This document shows positions 33,583 through 41,554 of a DNA stretch of 64,000 bases, one piece after another. How positions within the stretch are numbered: the first letter of the stretch is position 1; the number at the start of each line of letters is the position of its first letter. Source of the DNA: Harryflintia acetispora (GTDB lineage: Bacteria; Bacillota; Clostridia; Oscillospirales; Ruminococcaceae). The stretch spans positions 124,001-188,000 of the forward strand of contig SLUK01000005.1 in assembly GCA_004340125.1 (NCBI GenBank). The letters run 5' to 3'. Both the position numbers and the translations under genes were made by a program. Under the pieces are notes generated by a model. It was not told the DNA's origin. It made no database searches and was given only the letters and a program-made list of their open reading frames with translations.

Positions 33583-33609
33583 GACCGGCAGAAAGCCTTG
33601 CTATAGGTC
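33583..33609 (+). repeat. invertible promoter 4, gene-proximal 27-bp site
   Basis: Carries CAGAAAGCCTTGCTA and matches the reverse complement of the distal site at 21 of 27 positions, including AAGGCTTTCT. GGAGGGAGG lies between it and the start codon. Confidence 0.75.
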
Positions 33610-33635
33610 TTTTTATTTGGAGGGAGGACTTCATC

Positions 33636-33968
33636 ATGAAAGCAAAATTGTTCACGGTCATCCTGTCCGCGCTGGCGCTTGCCGTATTGGGCGGCTTCAC
33701 GCTGGGAGACAGCGGGGCGCGGGAGCATTACGCCGGGCTGCTCCGGGAGAGGAGCATCACCGGGGCTGAATTTATGGCGGGCAGCATTTCTGCGGAAATG
33801 CAATTGCCGGCTGACGCCGGCGGCCCACCTCATGGGGGGAATCATCCCCCCATGGACCCCCTAACTCTCCGAGGAGGGATAAGCGTGGGTGAGAGTGAGA
33901 AGGAGCCGCTCGACGATTTCGTCATCGGCGAGATCACCCAGGGCCGCGAGGCAGGTGAGCCCGCGTGA
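33636..33968 (+). CDS. small exported protein, companion of surface protein 4
   Basis: A 110-residue protein with the signal MKAKLFTVILSALALAVLGG, the same Pro/Gly/His segment (SISAEMQLPADAGGPPHGGN) as the paralogue at 23580-23870 and the acidic tail VGESEKEPLDDFVIGEI. It is 14 residues longer because of an insert after the signal (LLRERSITGAEFMA). The stop codon overlaps the GTG of surface gene 4. Conservation of this two-gene order at two loci argues that it works with the surface protein. Confidence 0.65.
   Translation: MKAKLFTVILSALALAVLGGFTLGDSGAREHYAGLLRERSITGAEFMAGSISAEMQLPADAGGPPHGGNHPPMDPLTLRGGISVGESEKEPLDDFVIGEITQGREAGEPA
33779..33878 (+). repeat. hairpin-rich 100-bp repeat, copy 2 (inside a coding sequence)
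   Basis: Three stem-loops as in copy 1 (23671-23769). The third stem here is CATGGGGGG/CCCCCCATG, where copy 1 has CACGGGGGG/CCCCCCGTG, a compensatory T-A to C-G change. Confidence 0.75.
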
Positions 33969-36760
33969 GGATTCCTTCGCGCCGGAGCGCCGCCGCCATC
34001 TTTGCCATCCTCTTCTCGCTGAGCCTTGCAAGCCCGGCCTTGGCCGCCACCGTCGGAGAGTCGGGGGGAGTCTCCGGCGGGGCGGAAATAGAATATGAGC
34101 CCGCCCCGGTCCCCGGGGGGAGAACGGCCCGGGCGGCACTGTTCTCCGCCGGGGCGGAGACGGAAGCGATCACCGTCAAGCTGGGCAACAACGATCCGGA
34201 CCTGATCACCGGCTTCACCGTCGCCGCCGCCCCGGCGGGCGGCGGCGAGGCCCTCTATGGCGTGCGGCAGGGGGCGGGCTGGGACTACAGGATTCCTTTC
34301 TCCGCCCCGCCTCAGGAGGACACCGACTTCACCATTACCGTGACTTCCCAAGGCAGCGCCCCGGGCTTCCACGCGGCCGGGGTGAAGGAAACGGTGATGA
34401 CCTACAACGCGATCAAGAGCCTGACGATCAAGAGCGGGGATACCGACGCGACCGGGAAAACCCTCTACCTGCAGACGAACAACGCCCAGGGGCGGCAGAG
34501 CGTGCAACTGACCGCCAGCAAGAATGGCAGCACAAGCAGTACCGGCCCGACCGGCCACCCCTACATGAAGGCGAACGGCTACGCCGAACAGGTCCTCTGG
34601 ACGAGCAGCAACGAGGCCGTCGCGTCGGTGGACAGCACCGGCCTCATCACCGCCCACACCGGCGGGACGGCGACCGTCACCGCCAGCGTCTATGGCGGGA
34701 GGGTGAAGGCCACCTGCACGGTCAACGTCTCGGCGGTGACGGGGGTGTCGCTGAGCCACACCGCCTATACCCTCTTCACCGGCGGCACGGCGGCCGAGAC
34801 GCAGCTCACCCTCACCGCCGCCCTGACGGGCGGGGTATCCAGCGACGAGCTGGAATGGACGAACAGCAATCCCGGCGCCGCCGCGATGACAGTCGCGGCG
34901 GATGGGCGCAGCGCCACCATCGATGCCAGCGGCAGGACGGCGGGCAGCACGACGATCACCGCCCACATCAAGGGCGCGCCGGACACAGCGCAGTACAAGG
35001 CGAGCTGCACCGTTACAGTGGTGACCATCGGCAGCGTGTCGGTCAGTCCCGGGAACTACACCATCTACACCCTGGCCGAGCCAAGGACGGTCCAGCTGGC
35101 CGCGACGGTAACGCCCAACGCCGCCCCGGTCTGGAGCAGCAGCAATCTGTCGGCGGCCACAGTGAATGAAACCGGGCTGGTTACGGCGGTCGCGCCGGGG
35201 AGCGCCATCGTCACAGCCTCCGTGGGTGGTAAGAGCGCCAGCTGCGCCGTCACGGTCAAGGACAGGATCGCTGTCACCTCGGTGACAGTCAGCGGAAACA
35301 ACAACCTGGTGCGCACCAGTGACAACCTCAGTCCCACTTCCCAGCTTTCTGCCACCACCGATCCCCCCAACGTCACTTTCCCGGCGGTGACCTGGGCGAA
35401 GACCGGCGGCAGCGCCAATATCAACATCAGCGCCTCGGGGCTGGTAACGGCGACTGCGGCGGGCAGTGCCACCTTCACCGCCACCGCCGACGGCGTGACG
35501 AGTGCACCCTATACCGTCACCGTGACCGACCAGAAGGTCACGGGCATTACCGTTGCACAAAAGTCGGTGGACAAGGGCGGCACGGTTCAGATGAGCGCCA
35601 CCGTCTCCCCCAGCAACGCCGTCAACAAAAACGTCACCTGGTCGCTGGCTTCGGGGAATGTGGCCACGGTCAACGCCAGCGGCCTGGTCACCGGCGGGGT
35701 CGGCAGCAACGGCACGGTTACGGTGAAGGCCACCGCCGCCGACGGCTCGGACAAATCGGGCAGCGCCACGGTTACGGTCAACGGCTGCGCGCACGCCCTC
35801 TCGGCCGGGGGCTACGGCTCCGGGGCCGGTACCTCAGGTAGTCCCTGGAAGGTGGGCACCGAGGCGCAGCTGCGCCATATTGACCAGCACAATACCGGAA
35901 AATCCTTTTTACAGGAAAACGACATCACATTGGCCCAAACCGGCGGCGCGACCTCCAAGCTCAGTGGCGCGGTTTACGACGGAAACGGCTATTATATCAA
36001 AAATCTTTCAGTCAACGAGACCGGTAATGGCGGACTTTTTGGCTGGCTGGATAATAGCACCGTTCAGAATGTGGGCGTTACCACCACCAACTGGATCACA
36101 GGCTATAATGTCGGCGGGATCGCCGGCGCATGTGATGGCGCCACTATCCAAAACTGCTTTGTGGAGGCAAAAATCATGTCCTGCGATCACGTCGCGCCAG
36201 CCTACCCCTCCACCGGAGGAATCGCAGGCGGGCTAATGAATTCCACCGTCACAAACTGCTATTTTGCTGGAACCATCCAGAACACTTCGCTGGGCAGCGG
36301 CACCAGTCCCGACTTGCGCCTGATCGGTGGGATCGTGCCCTATGCCCGCGGAAGTGATAACAAGCAGTGCATCATCACCAACACCTATAACATGGCCGAT
36401 CTGAATTACGGCTCTTCGATTTGGCCAAGCCTGATCGGAGCCATTACCGGTGATAGCTCCTTCTGGGTCGGCAGCAACTGCTATTCCGGCCTCGTCTACT
36501 CCGCCAACAACTATTGGCTCTCCACCGCACTCCACGCCCCCACCTACGGGATCGGCGCCTGGTATGGTGCTTTCGGCCAGACCACCGTCAACCCCGGGCC
36601 AAGCAACGCGGGCTGCGCCGCCCTCACCAGCTTCTCTTCCCTCCCTCCGGGGCTGGGTTCGGATTGGGAAATGGGCACCGTCCTCTTTCAGCGCTCCACC
36701 GGCAGTTCCTCTCGGGTCTCGGCCCTGGTCCTCAAAATCTTTACGCAAAAACATCCATAA
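33965..36760 (+). CDS. surface protein 4: Ig-like (Big_2) repeats plus GLUG-like beta-helix domain
   Basis: The 931-residue paralogue of surface protein 3 starts at GTG with a signal peptide (RIPSRRSAAAIFAILFSLSL). An N-terminal domain (to about 170) contains NNDPDLITGFTV, matching NNDPARIEGFAV in protein 3. About five Ig-like repeats follow (about 175-610), then a C-terminal module from CAHALSAGGYGSGAGT through QLRHIDQHN, GAVYDGNGYYI, GGIAGA, GGIAGG and GGIVPY to LKIFTQKHP. It is probably adhesive and surface exposed, with no anchor motif. Coupled to the small gene upstream. Confidence 0.82.
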   Translation: MRIPSRRSAAAIFAILFSLSLASPALAATVGESGGVSGGAEIEYEPAPVPGGRTARAALFSAGAETEAITVKLGNNDPDLITGFTVAAAPAGGGEALYGVRQGAGWDYRIPFSAPPQEDTDFTITVTSQGSAPGFHAAGVKETVMTYNAIKSLTIKSGDTDATGKTLYLQTNNAQGRQSVQLTASKNGSTSSTGPTGHPYMKANGYAEQVLWTSSNEAVASVDSTGLITAHTGGTATVTASVYGGRVKATCTVNVSAVTGVSLSHTAYTLFTGGTAAETQLTLTAALTGGVSSDELEWTNSNPGAAAMTVAADGRSATIDASGRTAGSTTITAHIKGAPDTAQYKASCTVTVVTIGSVSVSPGNYTIYTLAEPRTVQLAATVTPNAAPVWSSSNLSAATVNETGLVTAVAPGSAIVTASVGGKSASCAVTVKDRIAVTSVTVSGNNNLVRTSDNLSPTSQLSATTDPPNVTFPAVTWAKTGGSANINISASGLVTATAAGSATFTATADGVTSAPYTVTVTDQKVTGITVAQKSVDKGGTVQMSATVSPSNAVNKNVTWSLASGNVATVNASGLVTGGVGSNGTVTVKATAADGSDKSGSATVTVNGCAHALSAGGYGSGAGTSGSPWKVGTEAQLRHIDQHNTGKSFLQENDITLAQTGGATSKLSGAVYDGNGYYIKNLSVNETGNGGLFGWLDNSTVQNVGVTTTNWITGYNVGGIAGACDGATIQNCFVEAKIMSCDHVAPAYPSTGGIAGGLMNSTVTNCYFAGTIQNTSLGSGTSPDLRLIGGIVPYARGSDNKQCIITNTYNMADLNYGSSIWPSLIGAITGDSSFWVGSNCYSGLVYSANNYWLSTALHAPTYGIGAWYGAFGQTTVNPGPSNAGCAALTSFSSLPPGLGSDWEMGTVLFQRSTGSSSRVSALVLKIFTQKHP

Positions 36761-36774
36761 AACCGGTTTAGAAA

Positions 36775-36813
36775 GGCATGCGGGCGGCAGATTGAATCTG
36801 CCGCCCGCATGCC
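36775..36813 (+). terminator. terminator of surface operon 4
   Basis: GGCATGCGGGCGGCAG and its exact complement form a 16-bp stem 14 bp after the stop codon. The U-tract is weak. Confidence 0.7.
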
Positions 36814-36854
36814 TTATCAGTAAGCGTCCCGGAAGGGGTACCCTGTTTCCCCTT

Positions 36855-37574
36855 TTATTTTGCCAGCCGCACCAGCGACTGGAGCCGCGCCACCGCCAGG
36901 GGGTCGGCCTCGGGGATCTCTCCCATCGGGAAGGGAATTCCCATCTCCTGATATTTTTCCAGGCAGAGCCTCCGGAAGGGCAGCAGCTCCACCCGCTCAA
37001 CGCAGGAATAAGGCGCGATCAAGGAGTTGAGCCGCCCGATGCTCTCTTCGTCGTCGTTAAACCCCGGTACAATCACCTGACGGATCCAGACCGGAATTTT
37101 TTGCCTCTCCAGCTCGTCGAGAAAGCCCAGTGTCTTGGCGAGCGAGCCGCCGGTATGCGCGCGGTACGCCTCCTCGGTGGTGAACTTGAGGTCCAGCAGC
37201 ACCAAATCGCACACGTCGAGCAGGGCCCTTGCCTCCTCATCAAGGATACATCCGCTGGTGTCCAGCGCGGTATGGATCCCATCCCCGCGGCAAAGTGAAA
37301 AGAGCCGGCGCACAAATGCCGCCTGCAGCAGCGGCTCGCCGCCCGATACCGTCACCCCGCCCCGCGCGCCGAAATATCCCTTGTAGCGGCGCACCCGCTG
37401 GAAGAGCGCCCCGGCCCCGGTGCGCACGCCGCCCGCCCTCTCCCAGGTGTCGGGATTGTGGCAATAGCAGCAGCGCAGCGGGCAGCCCTGCAAAAAGACG
37501 ACCGAGCGCACGCCCGGCCCGTCCAGGGTGCCCATCGACTGGAAGGAATGGACCCGTCCGTAAAGCTCCTCCAT
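36855..37574 (-). CDS. pflA: pyruvate formate-lyase activating enzyme
   Basis: The 239-residue radical-SAM enzyme has the cluster motif CPLRCCYC (Cys31, Cys35, Cys38), SGGEPLLQ for SAM binding, LDLKF and VIVPGFNDDEE. It installs the glycyl radical on PflB, encoded just upstream. ATG 37574 follows GGGAGGG at good spacing; TTG and GTG codons just upstream are less well placed. Confidence 0.95.
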   Translation of the reverse strand: MEELYGRVHSFQSMGTLDGPGVRSVVFLQGCPLRCCYCHNPDTWERAGGVRTGAGALFQRVRRYKGYFGARGGVTVSGGEPLLQAAFVRRLFSLCRGDGIHTALDTSGCILDEEARALLDVCDLVLLDLKFTTEEAYRAHTGGSLAKTLGFLDELERQKIPVWIRQVIVPGFNDDEESIGRLNSLIAPYSCVERVELLPFRRLCLEKYQEMGIPFPMGEIPEADPLAVARLQSLVRLAK

Positions 37575-37655
37575 CACCAATACCCTCCCCTCTTCGGACG
37601 TTTTGCGCCGGTGCCGCCGTGAAAAACTGCCGCCAATTGCGGCAAAGGCGCAAAA

Positions 37656-39881
37656 CTACATCGCCTCATGGAAGGTGCGGGAGATGACCTCGCGCTGCTG
37701 CTCGCGGGAGAGCTTGTGGAAATTGACCGCGTAACCCGACACCCGGATGGTGAGGTTCGGATAGAGGGCGGGATCGTTGTAGGCCTCGATCAGCTTCTGT
37801 TTATTGAGCACGTTGATGTTGATGTGGTGGGCGCGGTTCCCAAAGTACCCGTCCAGGATGTCCACCAGGTTCTGCACCTGCTCCTCCTTCGTCTTCCCAA
37901 GCGTCCCCGGGGTGATCGAGAAGGTGTTGGAAATCCCGTCCCGGCAGCAGTCGTAGGGGAGCTTGGCCACCGAGGAAAGGGAGGCCAGGGCCCCCGCCTC
38001 CTCGCGGTTATGCATGGGGTTCGCACCGGGGGCGAAGGGCTCGCCCTGCTTGCGCCCGTCGGGGGTGGAGCCGGTCTTTTTGCCATAGACCACGTTGGAG
38101 GTGATGGTCAGCACCGAGAGGGTGTGCTCCGCGCCGCGGTAGGCGGGTGTTTTTCGCAGCTCGTCGATCATCAGGCGCAGCTGCTCCCCTGCGATCTCGT
38201 CCACCCGGCTGTCGTCGTTGCCGAACTTGGGGAATTCGCCGGTGGTCTCGAAGTCCTTGATGTAGCCCTCCCCGTCCCGCACCACCTTTACCTTCGCGTA
38301 CTTGATGGCGGAGAGCGAGTCGGCCAGCACCGACAGCCCCGCCACCCCGAAGGCCATGAAGCGGTGCACGTCGGTGTCATGCAGGGCCATCTGGGTCTTT
38401 TCATAGGCGTACTTGTCGTGCATGTAGTGGATGACGTTCATGGTGTTGACATAGAGCTTACACAGCCAGGCGCGGTACTCGTCCAGCCGGGCGGTCACTT
38501 TATCGTAGTCGAGCACCTCGCCCTCATAGACCTCCCCCTTCGGGCCGATGTCGATCCCCGAGAGCTGGTCGTGCCCGCCGTTTAAACAGAGCAGCAGGAG
38601 CTTGGGCAGGTTGCACCTTGCCCCGAAAAACTGCATCTGCTTACCGATCTTCATTGCCGAGACGCAGCAGGCGATGGCGTAGTCGTCCCCGTAGATGGGC
38701 CGCATAAGGTCGTCGTTTTCATACTGGATCGAATCGGTGTCCACCGAAACCTTGGCGCAAAAGCGCTTAAAGCCTTCCGGCAGGCGCTCCGACCAGAGCA
38801 CGGTCAGGTTGGGCTCGGGCGCGGGGCCGAGGGTATACAGGGTATTGAGAAAGCGAAACGAGCTCCTGGTCACCAGGGGGACGCCGTTCTCCCCCACCCC
38901 GCCGACGCTCTCGGTGATCCACATCGGATCGCCGCCGAAGAGCTCGTTATAATCCGGGGTGCGCAGGTGGCGCGCCATACGCAGCTTCATCACGAAGTCG
39001 TCGATCAGCTCCTGCGCGCCGCTCTCGTCGAGCACCCCGTTCTTCATGTCCCGCTCGAGATAAATATCCAAAAAGGTGCTCACCCGCCCGAGCGACATGG
39101 CCGCGCCGTTTTGCTCCTTGATCGCCCCGAGGTAGCCGAAATAGGTCCACTGGATGGCCTCCCGCGCGTCCTTTGCCGGCTCGCTGATGTCGAAGCCGTA
39201 CATCTTGGCCATCTCAATGAGCTTCTGCAAAAAGGCGATCTGCTGGTAGAGCTCCTCGCTCAGCCGAATGGTATCCACGTTCATCTCGCCCTCGCCGAGG
39301 GCGGCCTTGTCGCGCTGCTTCTCCGCGATCAGCCTGCCGACCCCATAGAGAGCGACCCGGCGGTAGTCCCCGATGATCCGCCCGCGGCCGTAGGCGTCGG
39401 GCAGGCCGGTGATCACCCCGCTCTTGCGCGCGCGGCGCATTTCGTCGGTGTAGACCCTAAATACCCCGTCGTTGTGGGTGGTGCGGTAGGTGAACTCGTC
39501 CTCGATCTTGCGCGAGAGCGTATAGCCATAGCTCTCACAGGCGCTGCGCGCCATGCGGATCCCCCCGAAGGGGTTGACCCCGCGTTTTAAGGGGCGGTTG
39601 GTCTGCAGCCCCACGATCAACTCCTCGTCCTTGCAAAGATACCCCGGCTGGTAATTGGTGAGAGAGGAAACGGTGGTGGTGTCGATGTCCAGCACCCCGC
39701 CGAACTCCTGCTCCACCTTGAGCAGGGTATTCAGCCTCTCCATCAGGCGCGCCGTGCGCTCGGTCGCGCCGCAAAGGAAGCCGTCGTCCCCGATATAGGG
39801 GGTATAATTTTTCTGGATGAAATCCCGCACGTCGATCTTGTCCTGCCATCTGCCCGGCGCAAAGCCTTCCCACTGCTGCAT
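37656..39881 (-). CDS. pflB: formate C-acetyltransferase (pyruvate formate-lyase)
   Basis: The 741-residue glycyl-radical enzyme converts pyruvate and CoA to acetyl-CoA and formate in anaerobic fermentation. The adjacent catalytic cysteines are in IACCVSAMK and the C-terminal radical glycine loop reads RVSGYAVNF. AGGAGG precedes ATG 39881; the longer frame covers the leader. It is followed by pflA after an 81-bp gap with an imperfect hairpin. Confidence 0.97.
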   Translation of the reverse strand: MQQWEGFAPGRWQDKIDVRDFIQKNYTPYIGDDGFLCGATERTARLMERLNTLLKVEQEFGGVLDIDTTTVSSLTNYQPGYLCKDEELIVGLQTNRPLKRGVNPFGGIRMARSACESYGYTLSRKIEDEFTYRTTHNDGVFRVYTDEMRRARKSGVITGLPDAYGRGRIIGDYRRVALYGVGRLIAEKQRDKAALGEGEMNVDTIRLSEELYQQIAFLQKLIEMAKMYGFDISEPAKDAREAIQWTYFGYLGAIKEQNGAAMSLGRVSTFLDIYLERDMKNGVLDESGAQELIDDFVMKLRMARHLRTPDYNELFGGDPMWITESVGGVGENGVPLVTRSSFRFLNTLYTLGPAPEPNLTVLWSERLPEGFKRFCAKVSVDTDSIQYENDDLMRPIYGDDYAIACCVSAMKIGKQMQFFGARCNLPKLLLLCLNGGHDQLSGIDIGPKGEVYEGEVLDYDKVTARLDEYRAWLCKLYVNTMNVIHYMHDKYAYEKTQMALHDTDVHRFMAFGVAGLSVLADSLSAIKYAKVKVVRDGEGYIKDFETTGEFPKFGNDDSRVDEIAGEQLRLMIDELRKTPAYRGAEHTLSVLTITSNVVYGKKTGSTPDGRKQGEPFAPGANPMHNREEAGALASLSSVAKLPYDCCRDGISNTFSITPGTLGKTKEEQVQNLVDILDGYFGNRAHHININVLNKQKLIEAYNDPALYPNLTIRVSGYAVNFHKLSREQQREVISRTFHEAM

Positions 39882-40046
39882 AAGTCTACCTCCTGTATGT
39901 TCGCGGCCCCTTTGGCAAAACAAAAGGGCCATTCCCATGGTTCCCCACAGGAATCGCCCAGACGGTCGGCTCAATCCGCTTTCGTGCTCCACTGTAGTTA
40001 TTCTACAATTACCCGTCAGTCGCACGCAGCGCTCTTCTTTGTATCC

Positions 40047-40075
40047 AGTATAAAGGCTCGGCGCCGCCCTGTCAA
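40047..40075 (-). promoter_or_regulatory. sigma-A promoter of pflB-pflA
   Basis: Reverse strand TTGACA (40075-40070), a 17-bp spacer and TATACT (40052-40047). It leaves a leader of about 160 nt with several small hairpins before the pflB ribosome site. Confidence 0.75.
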
Positions 40076-40100
40076 CCATGTAAAATGTAGAAATTTCCCC

Positions 40101-41408
40101 TCAGCGCCGGTCGGATTTTGGGGAAGGAGCCCCCTCGCGCCGCAGCCCCCCGCTATAAAAGCAGAAGGTGCCCTTCCCCTGCCGCTTGGCCTCGTAAAGC
40201 GCGAGGTCGGCCTGCTCGTAGAGCGCCTCGTAGCCGCCGCCCTGCGGGGTGCTCAGCGCGATCCCCACGCTGCCGCTGACCTGCCCCCCGGGCGAAGTCT
40301 GCAAAAAGGCGCCGCAGAGCTCTCTTGCGCGCTCCTCGACCGGGACGCGCCCCGGCAGGTCCTTCATCAGGATGATAAATTCGTCCCCGCCCGCGCGCCC
40401 GATGATATCGCTGGCGCGGAAGAACCCGCTGATCCTGCGGGTGACCTCGACCAGAAGCCGGTCCCCGTAGCGGTGGCCGTAGCTGTCGTTGACCGCCTTG
40501 AAGTTGTCAAAGTCGAGGACCATCAGCGCGTGCAGCCTGCCTTTTCCCTCGCCGTCCAGGTAGTCGCGGATCATCGCCTCGGCTGTGGTCTTGTTATATA
40601 GCCCGGTCAGGCCGTCGCGCTCGGCGCGGCGGCGCTGGCGCTGCGCCTCGCGCATCTCCCGGTCCACGTCGATCAAAATGCCCACCGCGCTGTGCAAGGA
40701 CTCCTCCCGGAGCCCGGTCAGCCCCGCGCGCATCCAAAGGCTCCCCTCGCCCTTGCGCACCCGCACCGTCGCCTCGCTATAGGGCGCGCCGGCGCGTACC
40801 CGCTCGAGCAGCGCGCGAAAGATTGGCGCGTCCTGCGGCTCCAGAAAGCTCTGCGCGTCAAAGCCGCCCAAAAAATGCTCCATCTGGGCGGGATGGCCGA
40901 AGCGCTGCTCCCATACCTCGGAGAAATGCACCCGGTCCCGCCCGATGTCCCACTCGAAGATCACCCCGTCCGACTTTTCCATGATCAGCCGGTAGCGCTC
41001 CTCCCCCAGTCGCACCTGCTCCTGGAGCGCGCGCGCCTTCGCCTCGCAGGGCGAATGGGCGAGCGCGCGCGCCAGGCGGAGCTCCATCGCAGCCGCGCTT
41101 TGGCAGCCGAGCAGCACCTCATAAGCGCCCAGCCGCAGCGCCCGCTCCTCAAGCGCCCCGTCCGGCAGGAAGACGACGACCGGCACCCGCCTGAGCGCCT
41201 CCTCCCGCCCCAAGGCCTCGAGCGCCGCCAGCGACTCCTCCCCCGGCAGCGCCAGCAGGATGAGCGAGAGGCGGGGCGATACAGCGCTTGCCCGGCGAAG
41301 CAGCGCGGGCACATCGTTTGCCCCCGCCAGCTCGAAATCCCGCCCGAAGCGCGTCAGAAACCTTTGCGCCTCCTGCGGCGCGAAGAGGATGACTTCCCTG
41401 TTTTCCAT
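40101..41408 (-). CDS. GGDEF diguanylate cyclase with pseudo-receiver and PAS domains
   Basis: A 435-residue cytoplasmic signalling protein. Residues about 1-110 have a receiver-like alternation, but the site where the phosphoacceptor Asp should be reads LILLALP. A PAS-like domain follows (about 135-255, ERYRLIMEKSDGVIFEWDI). The GGDEF domain (about 270-425) has DGLTGLYNK, DFDNFKAVND and the intact active loop AGGDEF. It should make cyclic di-GMP. ATG 41408 follows a GGGGGATC ribosome site. Confidence 0.88.
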   Translation of the reverse strand: MENREVILFAPQEAQRFLTRFGRDFELAGANDVPALLRRASAVSPRLSLILLALPGEESLAALEALGREEALRRVPVVVFLPDGALEERALRLGAYEVLLGCQSAAAMELRLARALAHSPCEAKARALQEQVRLGEERYRLIMEKSDGVIFEWDIGRDRVHFSEVWEQRFGHPAQMEHFLGGFDAQSFLEPQDAPIFRALLERVRAGAPYSEATVRVRKGEGSLWMRAGLTGLREESLHSAVGILIDVDREMREAQRQRRRAERDGLTGLYNKTTAEAMIRDYLDGEGKGRLHALMVLDFDNFKAVNDSYGHRYGDRLLVEVTRRISGFFRASDIIGRAGGDEFIILMKDLPGRVPVEERARELCGAFLQTSPGGQVSGSVGIALSTPQGGGYEALYEQADLALYEAKRQGKGTFCFYSGGLRREGAPSPKSDRR

Positions 41409-41554
41409 CTGATCCCCCACCTTCGAATAGGAAGAGATGTCCCCCCAAAAACGCAAAAAGAATCCCGCTCCCGGCAGAATTCTTTTTTGACATCAGCTTC
41501 GTATTACTGGAAATTATACCAGCAAATGGGAAAAACGTCAAGCAAAATATCCCC

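Larger units (their letters stand above)
33424..33609. other. putative invertible promoter segment 4 (OFF orientation)
   Basis: A 186-bp element with a leftward promoter facing away from the rightward surface operon at 33636. There are 64 bp from -10 to distal site and 39 bp from -35 to proximal site. An extra hairpin, GGTTCGGG...CCCGAACC, lies at 33472-33498. Confidence 0.75.

Noticed and set aside
36765..36813. TTTAGAAAGGC next to a long hairpin after surface gene 4, resembling half of a segment 4 site
   Set aside because: Only about nine bases match and the dyad itself is unrelated. It works as an ordinary terminator stem.
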